Positions 1-8,307 of a stretch of DNA of 64,000 nucleotides are shown here, one piece after another. Origin of the DNA: Roseofilum casamattae BLCC-M143 (GTDB lineage: Bacteria > Cyanobacteriota > Cyanobacteriia > Cyanobacteriales > Desertifilaceae); NCBI RefSeq assembly GCF_030068455.1, contig NZ_JAQOSQ010000015.1, positions 1 to 64,000 on the forward strand, in the 5' to 3' direction. The translations under genes and the position numbers were made by a program. Under the pieces are notes generated by a model, which saw nothing but the letters and a program-made list of their open reading frames with translations, made no database searches and was not told the DNA's origin. Within the stretch, counting starts at the first letter, position 1; each line of letters begins with the position of its first letter.

Positions 1-2
1 GG

Positions 3-281
3 AAGCTACTGGCTCTGACTCATCTTCTCCGAGTTGAGCCAACCTTGAGTGCCAGGGAAGTATTTGAAGCCGATGAGGTCGCGGTGCTGGCTCAACTCTC
101 ATCTACTCCAGTTGTCTCTGTCAGTGATGGGATTCTGGCTTTAGCTAAAATTGTTGGCTTTGCCCCTTCAACTAAACAACCTTATCCTGGAGTCAAAGTC
201 CTCGCCACTGCCATGGAGAGATTTTTCTTTATCAAGCTTGGCTCGACTCTCTCGAGTGAAACCAGTTCTCGATTGGACTGA
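3..281 (+). pseudogene. C-terminal remnant of an IS4/Tn5-like transposase (partial at window edge)
   Basis: The frame is open from the window edge and reads like the C-terminal tail of Tn5/IS4-type transposases: a helix ending in LLRVEP, then a segment around ILALAKIVGFAP and a Gly-rich PGVKVL turn before an aromatic ERFFFI end. In that family the tail follows the DDE catalytic core; the core itself would lie outside this window. After ERFFFI the reading frame runs on into 14 residues that do not look conserved, so the gene may be frameshifted or decayed. No inverted repeat of an insertion sequence was recognised to its right. The family call is by eye from about 70 residues. Confidence 0.45.
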
Positions 282-357
282 CTTTCACGCCCGGAGCTGC
301 CCTCAATCCCGTCCCATAAGCCTTGCTCGATGGGGTTCGCAGAAACCCCTACAAGAT

Positions 358-447
358 AAGGTCATTGCGACCGCAGGGAAGCAATCGCTAAGTCTTGAAG
401 TTTAATAGGGATTGCTTCATTCCGCTGCGCTCCATTCGCAATGACTT
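358..447. repeat. Imperfect palindromic dispersed repeat
   Basis: The left arm begins aggtcattgcgacc and ends gaagcaatc; the right arm begins gattgcttc and ends cgcaatgact, so the two pair with an interrupted stem. This wording, GTCATTGCGA followed by GAAGCAATC, is a dispersed non-coding repeat known from many cyanobacterial genomes. No gene was found between the transposase remnant and the Mth938-like gene. Confidence 0.5.
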
Positions 448-478
448 GTTATAACCGATCGCACAAGAGTCTTGCCCC

Positions 479-850
479 TTAACAAGTCGAATGAAACAGT
501 CCGCCAACTCGTTCTTTTTGTCGCAGATCGTTATAGAGTTTAGCTGCCATTTCGGTTTGTAGAACGTAGACGGGAATATTTCTGTCTTCTAACATCTGCA
601 ACGTCTCGGGACAGACTTGAAGCATTTCTAACATTCCCTTAGAAAGAACGATCGCTGTCGCACCATGTTCGAGGAGTTCTTCTACATCTGCTGGCTGAAT
701 CCCAGGTACATGGCGCGTACCCGTCTCTCGCCAATCCCATTCTCGCGCGCCTCCAGGAAAGAGCTTTGCATCTTTGAAATGATTCCCTTCAATTTCCAAA
801 TTGCCCCACTCGAGATGAGTAATATGTGGCGAGCTAACACATTGTTCCAT
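479..850 (-). CDS. Mth938-like domain protein (DUF498 type)
   Basis: A small single-domain protein of about 123 residues. It contains the features of the Mth938/NDUFAF3-like fold: an N-terminal HLEWGNLEIEG strand, the KLFPGGAREWDWRETGTRH segment, and a C-terminal part in which helix ATAIVLSKG alternates with strands, ending near VYVLQTEMAAKLYNDL. Family members have no settled bacterial function; eukaryotic relatives assist respiratory complex I assembly. The start is put at the ATG that leaves a usual-length N terminus; an upstream ATG would add 13 residues and was judged less likely. It lies directly downstream of the MoxR-type ATPase on the same strand, so the two may be cotranscribed. Confidence 0.7.
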   Translation of the reverse strand: MEQCVSSPHITHLEWGNLEIEGNHFKDAKLFPGGAREWDWRETGTRHVPGIQPADVEELLEHGATAIVLSKGMLEMLQVCPETLQMLEDRNIPVYVLQTEMAAKLYNDLRQKERVGGLFHSTC

Positions 851-905
851 TATTCTACCCAATCCCTCATTGTGCGGTTTACTTCTCATACAGTTTAGAT
901 CGGGT

Positions 906-1991
906 TCAGACCTTGATCGCTTCTAAATATTCTGACAAAAAGTCAATCAGATCCATCGATTCCGCGACAAACCCCATGGCATCGCTAAAGTTAGCTCCCT
1001 GAACCAGAGAAGAAAAATGAGCGATCGCTTCCTGCTGTTTCGCTTTCTGGAGATACTGGAGATATTTCAACAGATTCTTCCGAGCATTATCAGCTTTATT
1101 TGTCGGGCAATGGCCGCTATTGAGCCAGAGCAAAACTCGTTCGTTCAAACTGGCAAAATCCTGAATTTCCAAATCTTTGAGCTGTTTGGAATGCTTCGCA
1201 AACTGCAACAGGAGTTGCTCGGGACTCAAACCCCGTTGAGTCGCAAGACTTTGACGAAACGCGATACTCGCTCGAGTTCCCACCATACCGGCAATTAGTT
1301 TAAAGTGGATATCTTCCAGCTTGGGATAGTTACCCACAAAATCCGCAACTTTCGCCCACGCGCGGCGATCCGGGGTTTTGACGAGTCCGGCAGTGGCGAT
1401 CGCCATATCTGCATCCGGGTTATCGCCGTCGAGATACTCCGGGTTCTGTTGGATAAATGTTAGCACTCGCGAATCGATATCGCGATCGGCAGCCCAAAGC
1501 AGCCAATCTTCCACCGTCGGCGCAAACTCGTAAAGATTGAACCGCGATACCAGAGCCGGATCGAGTTCCGTCAGTTGATATTCTTCTCCAGCATTCACCG
1601 CAGCAATGACAATACTGCCAGGAGGTAGAGGTTTACCGGCTAAGGTTTTGTTCAGAGTCAGGTCTTGCACGGCCTGCAAAATCTCGGGACGCGCGCGGTT
1701 CAGCTCGTCCAGGAAAAGCACCACCGGGCGATCGGCTTCCGGCCACCAGTAGGGAGGCAGAAACACCGATCGCCCCGTTTTCTCGTCTTTATGCAACAAG
1801 CCAATCAAATCCCCCGGATCGCTCATCTGACCCAAAAAGAAGGGGATGACGGGCAAGTTTTGGCGATCGTGGTAGAAATGGCTAATCATTTCCGATTTCC
1901 CAATGCCATGCTTGCCCACCAGGAGAATATTCTGCTCCGGTGGCGTTAGTTCTAGAACCTGATGGAGTTCGCGAGCATCAATACGAATCAT
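906..1991 (-). CDS. MoxR-type AAA+ ATPase (AAA_5)
   Basis: A 361-residue AAA+ ATPase. Walker A is GKHGIGKS at residues 26-33, Walker B is VVLFLDELNRA at about 90-100, sensor 1 lies in the strand ending AAVN at about 126-132, and LDPALVSRF supplies the arginine-finger region. MoxR/AAA_5 proteins act as ATP-driven chaperones, usually with a von Willebrand factor A (VWA) protein whose metal site they help to remodel. The C-terminal 150 residues are helical and carry no other recognised domain. No VWA gene is visible on either side; downstream is the Mth938-like gene. The family call is firm, the substrate unknown. Confidence 0.8.
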   Translation of the reverse strand: MIRIDARELHQVLELTPPEQNILLVGKHGIGKSEMISHFYHDRQNLPVIPFFLGQMSDPGDLIGLLHKDEKTGRSVFLPPYWWPEADRPVVLFLDELNRARPEILQAVQDLTLNKTLAGKPLPPGSIVIAAVNAGEEYQLTELDPALVSRFNLYEFAPTVEDWLLWAADRDIDSRVLTFIQQNPEYLDGDNPDADMAIATAGLVKTPDRRAWAKVADFVGNYPKLEDIHFKLIAGMVGTRASIAFRQSLATQRGLSPEQLLLQFAKHSKQLKDLEIQDFASLNERVLLWLNSGHCPTNKADNARKNLLKYLQYLQKAKQQEAIAHFSSLVQGANFSDAMGFVAESMDLIDFLSEYLEAIKV

Positions 1992-2100
1992 TTTGGTTTA
2001 TGAGAGGTTTCAAGGAAAGGCAAAGAGTTCAAAGTTAAAACTTGTATCCGTTATACTGGACAGTAACAAATATTGATGGGCAGGCGGGATGCTTGCATAG

Positions 2101-2340
2101 ATGATGAAGCGAAACGCTTTGGTAGCAGGGATTAATCGATATCCCTTTTTTGATGAAGCTGAAATCGATGATGTCTGGGAGCGTCTAGACAAGGCTTTGG
2201 CGCGAGCTGCCGTGGAAAGCGGCATGGATAGAGAAACCCTAATTGATGCTCTAGATCCTAGCAAGCCTTTTCCATTCGAGAACGAGTTACAGAATATAGC
2301 TATGGCAGCCTCATCCGAGATAAAGACTGCTGAAGTTTAA
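2101..2340 (+). CDS. Small ORF: caspase-like N terminus joined to an antitoxin-like tail
   Basis: A 79-residue ORF directly upstream of the PIN-domain gene. Residues 2-15 (MKRNALVAGINRYP) look like the opening of cyanobacterial caspase-family (metacaspase) proteins, but the rest of that fold, including His and Cys, is absent. From about residue 20 the sequence is acidic and helical (DDVWERLDKALARAAVESG), as expected of a short antitoxin-like or adaptor protein. Two readings are possible: a true fusion formed by deletion, or an antitoxin whose real start is internal and non-ATG. Spacing to the PIN gene is about 70 bases. Function not established. Confidence 0.45.
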   Translation: MMKRNALVAGINRYPFFDEAEIDDVWERLDKALARAAVESGMDRETLIDALDPSKPFPFENELQNIAMAASSEIKTAEV

Positions 2341-2409
2341 AGATAATATTGCCTTGCCACAGAGTTGTGTACTTGCAGAACTTGGCAGAACTTGCGATCG
2401 GGCAAAATT

Positions 2410-2841
2410 ATGAAATTAGTAGTGGATGCTAATATTTTGGTGGGTGAATTGCTGCGAATTCGGGGGCGGAAGTTACTGAAAAGTCACGAACTCGAACTTT
2501 ATGCAGCTCAACGTGTTTTGGAGGAAACTCGCTACGAGCTAAGGCGAAGAATGGCAGCCATGAGAAACAAGGGTCTTCTGAGTCAGGAGACCGAGGAGGA
2601 ACTGTTTGGGTTAGTCAATAGCCTCATTGAGAATTATATTGAACTGGTCGAGGTATCTTCCTACAGTTCTTTTGAGGCAGAAGCCAGAAAGCGCATTCCT
2701 AGAGACCCCGACGACTGGCCAACTGTAGCTGCGGCCTTGGCACTATCGGCGGCAATTTGGACGCAAGATTACGATTTTTTTGGCTGTGGCTGTCCCACTT
2801 GGACTACGGAAACATTACTGCTGCAATTGAGAGACGAGTAA
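2410..2841 (+). CDS. PIN-domain protein, putative toxin or ribonuclease
   Basis: A 143-residue protein with PIN-domain layout: the first catalytic Asp in KLVVDANILVGELL near the N terminus, a helical middle, then the acidic DPDDWPTVAAALAL segment and a final TQDYDFFG aspartate motif. PIN nucleases cleave RNA using Mg2+ held by three or four acidic residues; many are toxins paired with a small antitoxin encoded just upstream. The ATG after GGGCAAAATT is chosen because KLVVDAN is the usual beginning; a further upstream start would add 15 Cys-rich residues without family likeness. The small ORF upstream is the only partner candidate. Confidence 0.7.
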   Translation: MKLVVDANILVGELLRIRGRKLLKSHELELYAAQRVLEETRYELRRRMAAMRNKGLLSQETEEELFGLVNSLIENYIELVEVSSYSSFEAEARKRIPRDPDDWPTVAAALALSAAIWTQDYDFFGCGCPTWTTETLLLQLRDE

Positions 2842-2897
2842 GGTGAAGAGGCATGGGAGTCGGTAGAAAAATAGCGATTATCTTTCTCCCCCTATAA

Positions 2898-3623
2898 CTA
2901 CAAATCCTCATGACGAATCCAGCCAGAACGACCATAGCCCCGCTTGAGACGAGTTGTAAAGCGAACACCACTTTCGTGAGTCTCGCGGAGTGCCTGAATT
3001 GCAGTGCGCAATTTGGGTAACACTTCCTTGAACCGGTTAAAGGGAATCAAAATAGCGAAGTAGTCGTTGTCAGACAAACGAATAATCAGTTTCAACTTCA
3101 CCGTATCGACTTCGGTAGCAAAGTCAAATTTATCTTCCTTGGCAATTTTCCGCACCTGAGCCAAAATGGCTTGTATTTTCAATTCTTTCTGTTTTTGGCG
3201 CTTGGCGGCTTGTGCTTTTTGTCGCTCCACCCGCTGCAAAAAGGCTCGGATCAGGGCAACTACTTCACCAATATCGGAAACCGGAGCGGGCGATCGCTCC
3301 AACCCCAAATCTACCCAGAGCTGTTGCTCCGGAGTCCGGAACAGATTTAAACGGGTGTGATTGTTATACCAGCGCTCCGTTGATTCTTCCAGCAGAATAG
3401 AACAACAGAGTTCGTTAGTGGGGGTTCCGTCTGCATTCGGCTTCCCTTGGAAATTACGGTAATTGTAACTGTTATTGTTTCGCTCTGCACCAGCGATCGG
3501 CTCAATTCGGGCCAGCAAGTCTTCCGCCAGTTCTCGAGCCTGTTCGGGATTAACGCTGAGGGGTTTTTCTCCCGAGAAATTCTCCCGGAGGAGCTTTTGC
3601 ATACTCCGTGATGTGATGGACAT
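2898..3623 (-). CDS. Conserved-looking hypothetical protein with central coiled coil
   Basis: A 241-residue soluble protein not assigned to a family. Residues about 1-120 form a mixed fold with the segment NNNSYNYRNFQGKPNADG; residues about 130-155 are a charged helix rich in Gln, Lys and Arg, probably coiled coil; the C-terminal 80 residues contain alternating strands and end in a basic RLKRGYGRSGW stretch that could contact nucleic acid. Even codon use over the whole length supports a real gene. It is separated from its neighbours by about 60 and 130 bases. Confidence 0.5.
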   Translation of the reverse strand: MSITSRSMQKLLRENFSGEKPLSVNPEQARELAEDLLARIEPIAGAERNNNSYNYRNFQGKPNADGTPTNELCCSILLEESTERWYNNHTRLNLFRTPEQQLWVDLGLERSPAPVSDIGEVVALIRAFLQRVERQKAQAAKRQKQKELKIQAILAQVRKIAKEDKFDFATEVDTVKLKLIIRLSDNDYFAILIPFNRFKEVLPKLRTAIQALRETHESGVRFTTRLKRGYGRSGWIRHEDL

Positions 3624-3663
3624 AATTAAACAAGCTTCTTTTCGCTGAAATTTGGTAACATTG

Positions 3664-3696
3664 CGATCGCGAAGCGACTCCGCAGGAGTATCGCCA
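3664..3696. repeat. Short palindromic cyanobacterial repeat
   Basis: The stretch gcgatcgcgaagcgactc followed by cgcaggagtatcgcc is a compact, imperfectly palindromic sequence of the kind scattered between cyanobacterial genes. It lies between two minus-strand genes; no T-tract follows it on either strand. Confidence 0.35.
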
Positions 3697-3757
3697 TCAA
3701 CCCACCCTCAATTATATCGACTGGCGATCGCTATCTCCTCTATGTTATCCCTGAGAA

Positions 3758-4381
3758 TCATGTCGTTCCCGGTGTTTGCAGCGTAATGCCAAACAGAATA
3801 GCGAGAACCTTGCCTAGATCGTTGGGTACGCCGTAGGTATTGATATCTTTTTGAATTAATTTCTGCTGGCGATGAAACAGACCAAACTTCCAAGTATCTC
3901 CTGTTGTCACTGCTCCATAGAGACGATCTACCGGGGAATCGATCCACCGATCTAGGGCAATTAGTTCTACCGCCAGTTGGGTAAATCCTTTACCCAAATC
4001 GGCATTTTTTGCTTCAATAATGACCAGGTTTTGTGGCGTGGGGATAAAGTAATCCACATTTCCCTTAAGGCGATCGCTCACCCGGATCGAATACTCAATC
4101 TTGAGGGGCGACTGGATAAACTTGCATACCGTTTTCAACACTGGAAAAATTAGCGATTCTCGACGAGCAATTTCTGAGGTGGGATCGACTAACGCCAAAT
4201 TTTCTGTTAATTCATGGGTCAGTGGGGTGGGATCTAGGGGCTGCTGCTCTGGGAGCTGGAGAGAAGTAGACTGGAACGCAACCCCGAATTCAGCGAGAAT
4301 ATCGGCGGTGTCAAAGGGTAAGGTGCCATATTGACTAAAGCTGTAACTTGCGTCAGGGTCAATAATTGAAGGTTTTACCAT
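3758..4381 (-). CDS. PD-(D/E)XK nuclease-like protein
   Basis: A 207-residue protein. The middle contains GNVDYFIPTPQNLVIIEAKN: an Asp followed after about 13 residues by Glu-x-Lys, the usual signature of PD-(D/E)XK nuclease-fold proteins, which coordinate Mg2+ through these residues. A preceding helix with Glu (RRESLIFPVL) could supply the first acidic ligand. Many cyanobacterial single-domain members have no known substrate. It starts 27 bases downstream of the lrgB stop codon, so it may be the last gene of the lrgAB unit, although nothing in its sequence links it to membrane physiology. Confidence 0.55.
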   Translation of the reverse strand: MVKPSIIDPDASYSFSQYGTLPFDTADILAEFGVAFQSTSLQLPEQQPLDPTPLTHELTENLALVDPTSEIARRESLIFPVLKTVCKFIQSPLKIEYSIRVSDRLKGNVDYFIPTPQNLVIIEAKNADLGKGFTQLAVELIALDRWIDSPVDRLYGAVTTGDTWKFGLFHRQQKLIQKDINTYGVPNDLGKVLAILFGITLQTPGTT

Positions 4382-4407
4382 TGCTTTATTCCACTACAGA
4401 AGATAGC

Positions 4408-5124
4408 TCAAAAGAAAAAATTCCAGAGAATTGGTAAAATGGCTGCTGTGACTAGAGCATTTAATCCCATTGCCAGCCCGGAAAATGCTCCAGCTAATTC
4501 GTCGATCTCGAGGGAGCGAGCCGTGCCCAGTCCATGACTCGCCGTACCTAAAGCAAATCCCCTTATCGACGAATCTTGGATCTTCAGCCAATCTAGAATT
4601 GCAGGGCCGAACATACCGCCGACCATTCCCGTCAAAATGACAATAACGGCCGTTAAGGAGGGCAGTCCGCCTAACTCATCGGAAATACTCATGGCTACGG
4701 GAGTTGTAACGGATTTTGGAGCCAACGATACCAACGAGATCGTCTCGGCACCTAAGAACGATGCGATCGCTACTGCACTCATTGCAGAAGTCATCGATCC
4801 GCATAACAGACCAATTGAGATCGCGATCGCGGATTTTTTGACTCGATGGAATTGGCGATACAATGGTACGGCTAATGCAACTGTTGCCGGACCGAGGAGA
4901 AAGTGGACAAACTGAGCGCCTTCAAAGTAAGTCTCGTAACTGGTTTGGGTACCGCGCAAGATTGCGACAATGGCAATGACACTCAGCAGAACCGGATTCA
5001 GCAATGGATTCATTCGCGCCTTCCGATAAACAGTCGCAGCAAGCACGAAGACCACAAGGGTTAGGGTCAAATGCAATAGTGGACTCGCACTTAGATAAAC
5101 CCATATATCGCGAATTTCCTGCAC
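4408..5124 (-). CDS. lrgB: LrgB-family membrane protein
   Basis: A 238-residue hydrophobic protein with about seven membrane segments. The segment SLVSLAPKSVTTPVAMSISDELGG and the later GTASHGLGTARSLEIDELAGAFS are characteristic of the LrgB/YohK family. LrgB works with LrgA; the pair is related to holin-antiholin-like proteins and, in plants and some bacteria, to glycolate or pyruvate transport. It follows lrgA by only five bases, so the two are surely cotranscribed. In cyanobacteria a photorespiratory glycolate or glycerate transport role is possible but inferred. Confidence 0.85.
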   Translation of the reverse strand: MQEIRDIWVYLSASPLLHLTLTLVVFVLAATVYRKARMNPLLNPVLLSVIAIVAILRGTQTSYETYFEGAQFVHFLLGPATVALAVPLYRQFHRVKKSAIAISIGLLCGSMTSAMSAVAIASFLGAETISLVSLAPKSVTTPVAMSISDELGGLPSLTAVIVILTGMVGGMFGPAILDWLKIQDSSIRGFALGTASHGLGTARSLEIDELAGAFSGLAMGLNALVTAAILPILWNFFF

Positions 5125-5129
5125 CCTAA

Positions 5130-5492
5130 TTAGCTCCTTTTTACAAAATCTGTGCGATTTTTTTTCCCAATCCAGGTCATAACCAGTGCCGTGACTGCGA
5201 TCGTTAATCCAGTGCTAATGACCAGGGCGATTGATAGAGGCCAAAGATCGCTACTGAGCAGTTCAAAGTGCACCATAATACCAACACCGGCAGGAACAAA
5301 CATGAGCGAAAGATTGTTTAGGAGTACGCCAGATATTTTATTCAATTCTGCTGGAATTGAACCCTTAATTAATAAAAACATAAATAACAAGACCATGCCT
5401 AGCACTGGTCCGGGGAATGGAATGTCGATGGTTCGGACGGCAAATTCTCCAATCAGTTGACAAACCATAATTAGAGTCAGATATTCAAACAT
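5130..5492 (-). CDS. lrgA: LrgA/CidA-family membrane protein
   Basis: A 120-residue protein with four predicted membrane helices. The motif IDIPFPGPVLGMVLLF followed by LLNNLSLMFVPAGVGIM is typical of CidA/LrgA proteins. An AAGGT ribosome-binding site precedes the ATG. Together with lrgB it forms a two-gene operon. About 240 bases of non-coding sequence, including the glnA terminator, separate it from glnA. Confidence 0.85.
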   Translation of the reverse strand: MFEYLTLIMVCQLIGEFAVRTIDIPFPGPVLGMVLLFMFLLIKGSIPAELNKISGVLLNNLSLMFVPAGVGIMVHFELLSSDLWPLSIALVISTGLTIAVTALVMTWIGKKNRTDFVKRS

Positions 5493-5623
5493 TTTACCTT
5501 GATTATAGGTGTCAATGCGATCGCTCTTCTGCTATTTAAGTCCTGGAGATCCCCAACGGGTGATGCATTTCTTTCTACTTAGATAGCACAGAAGAGACTT
5601 TGACAGCGATCCAAACATAGAAT

Positions 5624-5661
5624 AAAGCGCACTTTGCAACTATTCTGCAAGTACGCTTTTT
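5624..5661 (-). terminator. Stem-loop downstream of glnA
   Basis: Arms aaagcgcactttgca and tgcaagtacgcttt pair with one bulge and one G-T pair around a seven-base loop. A five-T tract follows on the plus strand; on the minus strand the tract after the stem is weaker. Its position about 70 bases beyond the glnA stop codon fits a transcription terminator. Confidence 0.55.
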
Positions 5662-5732
5662 GGCGATCGCAACGACGAGCAGCTACGAACAATAGCTACT
5701 CATCGAGACGAGTCTAGAAATTAGACATCAAT

Positions 5733-7154
5733 TTAGACATCGTAGTAGAGAGAGAACTCATAAGGATGAGGGCGCAAGCGCATGGGATTGACCTCATTAT
5801 CCAGCTTGTACTCGATCCAGTTGCTGATGAAATCTTCAGTAAAGACGCCACCGACGGTCAAGAAGTCGTGGTCGGCTTCCAGAGCTTTCAGTGCATCGAG
5901 CAAGGAACCGGGAGTCGAAGGAATCTTCGCCAACTCTTCGGGAGACAGATCGTAGATATCCACATCCAGAGGTTCGCCGGGATGGATTTGATTCTTAATC
6001 CCATCAATACCAGCGCAGAGCATAGCTGCAAACGCCAAGTAGGGGTTACAGGTGGCGTCGGGACAGCGGAACTCGAGGCGCTTCGCTTTCGGATTGGTTC
6101 CAGTCAAAGGAATCCGAATGGAAGCAGAACGGTTACCTTGAGAGTATGCCAAGTTTACCGGAGCTTCAAATCCGGGAACCAAACGCTTGTAGGAGTTAGT
6201 GGAAGGATTGGTGAAGGCTAACAGAGCGGGAGCGTGCTTGAGGATACCGCCGATGTAGTGCAGAGCCATGTCGCTGAGGTTAGCATAGTTATCTCCCCAG
6301 AACAGAGGCTTGCCGTCTCTCCAAATGGATTGGTGAGTGTGCATTCCAGAACCGTTGTCTTGGAAGACCGGCTTCGGCATGAACGTGACAGTTTTGCCAT
6401 AGCGCTTGCCCACATTCTTAATCACGTATTTGTACGTCATTAAATCGTCAGCAGCTTTAATTAAAGTACCAAAGCGGAATCCGAGTTCGTTTTGACCGCC
6501 GGTAGCCACTTCGTGGTGGTGCTTTTCAATGGGAACGCCGCATTTCATCATCGTCAGCAGCATTTCCGTCCGCATGTCCTGCATGGTATCCGTCGGAGGT
6601 ACGGGGAAATACCCTTCCTTGTAACGAGGCTTGTACGCTAAGTTACCGCCGGGTTCTTCCCGTCCGGAGTTCCACCGACCTTCAATGGAGTCCACATAGT
6701 AGTAACTAGAACTCTGGGTTTGGTCGAAGCGAACGTCGTCAAAGACGAAGAACTCGGCTTCCGGTCCGAAGAACGCCGTATCGCCAATATCGCTGGCTTG
6801 CATGTAGTCCAGGGCTTTTTGTGCGATGGAGCGGGGGTCGCGGCTATACCACTCTCCAGTCCGAGGCTCTTTGATGCTACAAATAACACTCAGAGTTGGT
6901 TCGGCCATGAAGGGATCGATCCAGGCGGTAGTTGGATCGAGCACCATGGTCATGTCAGACTCATTGATGGCTTTCCAACCGCGAATGCTAGACCCGTCAA
7001 ACGGAACCCCTTCGTCAAAGCTGCTTTCATCAATTTGATCTTGATACAAGGTCAGATGCTGCCAAATCCCTGGCATATCGATGAATTTCAAGTCGATCAT
7101 CTGAATATTGTTTTCTTGAACGTATGTCAAGAATTCTTGTGGGGCTTGAAACAT
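5733..7154 (-). CDS. glnA: Type I glutamine synthetase
   Basis: A full-length (473-residue) GSI protein that makes glutamine from glutamate, ammonia and ATP, the entry point of nitrogen assimilation in cyanobacteria. Visible signatures: FDGSSIRGW near residue 52, the ATP-binding run beginning [12 protein letters not shown], the glutamate-site stretch [17 protein letters not shown], and SIRIP. The loop that is adenylylated in enteric bacteria reads DIYDLSPEE here; cyanobacterial enzymes are instead controlled by small Gif proteins. A strong AAGGAG site lies seven bases before the ATG. Upstream is an NtcA-type promoter and a roughly 200-base leader. Confidence 0.97.
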   Translation of the reverse strand: MFQAPQEFLTYVQENNIQMIDLKFIDMPGIWQHLTLYQDQIDESSFDEGVPFDGSSIRGWKAINESDMTMVLDPTTAWIDPFMAEPTLSVICSIKEPRTGEWYSRDPRSIAQKALDYMQASDIGDTAFFGPEAEFFVFDDVRFDQTQSSSYYYVDSIEGRWNSGREEPGGNLAYKPRYKEGYFPVPPTDTMQDMRTEMLLTMMKCGVPIEKHHHEVATGGQNELGFRFGTLIKAADDLMTYKYVIKNVGKRYGKTVTFMPKPVFQDNGSGMHTHQSIWRDGKPLFWGDNYANLSDMALHYIGGILKHAPALLAFTNPSTNSYKRLVPGFEAPVNLAYSQGNRSASIRIPLTGTNPKAKRLEFRCPDATCNPYLAFAAMLCAGIDGIKNQIHPGEPLDVDIYDLSPEELAKIPSTPGSLLDALKALEADHDFLTVGGVFTEDFISNWIEYKLDNEVNPMRLRPHPYEFSLYYDV

Positions 7155-7205
7155 GAATTACTCCTTATGAGTTCAGTATTCAGTCAGTCTTGAGAGCGAT
7201 CGCGA

Positions 7206-7253
7206 GCCGTTCTTCAAGATCATTAAGAGGTTGACTTTCCTCAAGAGAACGGC
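7206..7253 (-). promoter_or_regulatory. Structured glnA leader RNA element
   Basis: In the predicted glnA leader, eight bases gccgttct pair perfectly with agaacggc 32 bases away, and the enclosed sequence contains a smaller GAGG/CCTC hairpin. On the RNA strand the element runs from GCCGUUCU through GGAAAGUC to GAAGAACGGC. Glutamine riboswitches (glnA motif) of cyanobacteria also have a GUUC/GAAC outer stem and a GAAG-AACG side, so this could be a divergent relative, but the conserved core was not matched. It may equally be a plain hairpin. Confidence 0.35.
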
Positions 7254-7357
7254 AGGAAAAGGTCGAGCCAGCCCAATGCCAAACGGTGAGTTTCCAGACC
7301 CGGCTCGCATCGGTGGTGGGTACGGCGCGATCGCCGCCCAGATTCACTAGCCGATCT

Positions 7358-7399
7358 ATCCTAGGGATAGGCGCGCACCAGTTTTGTATTAGCGACTAC
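7358..7399 (-). promoter_or_regulatory. NtcA-activated glnA promoter (GTA-N8-TAC box plus -10)
   Basis: On the minus strand GTAGTCGCTAATAC is a perfect GTA-N8-TAC operator. Exactly 22 bases after it is TAGGAT, which fits the TA-N3-T type -10 hexamer. This spacing is that of class II NtcA-activated promoters, in which the nitrogen regulator NtcA (CRP family) replaces the -35 element. Transcription would start near 7351, giving a leader of about 200 bases before glnA. Confidence 0.88.
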
Positions 7400-7613
7400 T
7401 AAGATATTTCACAACTTATGGCCGGTTTTTTCGGAATCTTTTAAGAATCTGTTCCGATCGCTGAGGTCGGTTGAGCCAGAATTACTGTAGCCAAGGTTGT
7501 TAATGGGAGTAAGAACTGAAACGGATCGGCCTTTTGTAGTAAACTCACAAGATAGATACTATGGCATCAATTCCCCTTTAATAATTAAACGCTGTGTTGG
7601 GAGAGTAAGTAGA

Positions 7614-8129
7614 ATGCGGGATGCACTGACAAGCTTAATTTCAAATTACGATATTTCCGGTCGCTATCTCGATCGGAATGCTCTGGATAGCATTAAGTCC
7701 TATTTCGCGAGCGGTTTGGCTAGAATTCAAGCGGCTAAGGCGATTAATGCGAATGCGGCAAGTATCATTAAGCAGGCAGGTTCTCAGTTATTTGAGGAAC
7801 TGCCTGAATTGTTACAGCCGGGCAACAATGGTAATGCCTATACAACTCGCCGTTATGCGGCCTGTTTGCGCGATATGGATTACTACTTGCGCTATGCGAG
7901 CTACGCTTTGGTGGCGGGCAATACAGATGTTCTCGACGAACGAGTATTGCAAGGATTGCGCGAAACCTATAATTCTCTGGATGTACCCATCGGTCCGACG
8001 GTGCGCGGTATCCAGATTATGAAAGAGATTGTCAAAGCGCAAGTGGCGGACGCTGGAGTGGCAGATACGAGCTTTGTGGATGCTCCGTTCGAGCATATGG
8101 CAAGCGATCTGAGCGAGACGAGCGTGTAA
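7614..8129 (+). CDS. apcF: Allophycocyanin beta-18-type subunit ApcF
   Basis: A 171-residue phycobiliprotein. The start MRDALTSLISNYD, the chromophore segment TTRRYAACLRDMDYYLRYA with the bilin-binding Cys at about 84, and the C-terminal VGPT-like IGPTVRGIQIMKEIVKAQV all match ApcF rather than ApcB. ApcF replaces one beta subunit in the phycobilisome core and pairs with the ApcE chromophore domain in energy transfer to the photosystems. A longer in-frame start upstream would add 39 residues with no family support. It is transcribed away from glnA; between them are 459 bases with the glnA promoter and leader. Confidence 0.92.
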   Translation: MRDALTSLISNYDISGRYLDRNALDSIKSYFASGLARIQAAKAINANAASIIKQAGSQLFEELPELLQPGNNGNAYTTRRYAACLRDMDYYLRYASYALVAGNTDVLDERVLQGLRETYNSLDVPIGPTVRGIQIMKEIVKAQVADAGVADTSFVDAPFEHMASDLSETSV

Positions 8130-8173
8130 CCGCCTAATCTTGTAGGGGTTTCATTGAATTCCCATCCAGCAGG

Positions 8174-8199
8174 TAGGGGCGAACGACCGTTCGCCCCTA
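8174..8199. repeat. Perfect hairpin repeat behind apcF
   Basis: TAGGGGCGAAC and GTTCGCCCCTA form an 11-bp perfect stem with a four-base loop. This GTAGGGGCGAACG palindrome is a common mobile-type repeat in cyanobacteria; here it may also end apcF transcription, though no long T-tract follows on the plus strand. Confidence 0.5.
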
Positions 8200-8307
8200 A
8201 AAGTCTGTAAATATACCTTTTCCAAACTGACGGTAAGATAGATTCGAGTACGATTAGCGACGATTAGCAATGTATGATTGGCGATCGCCCCATCTCAACC
8301 CCCTGTT

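Noticed and set aside
5766-6221. Plus-strand frame opposite glnA
   Set aside because: Shadow of glnA codons; composition follows the glnA third positions.
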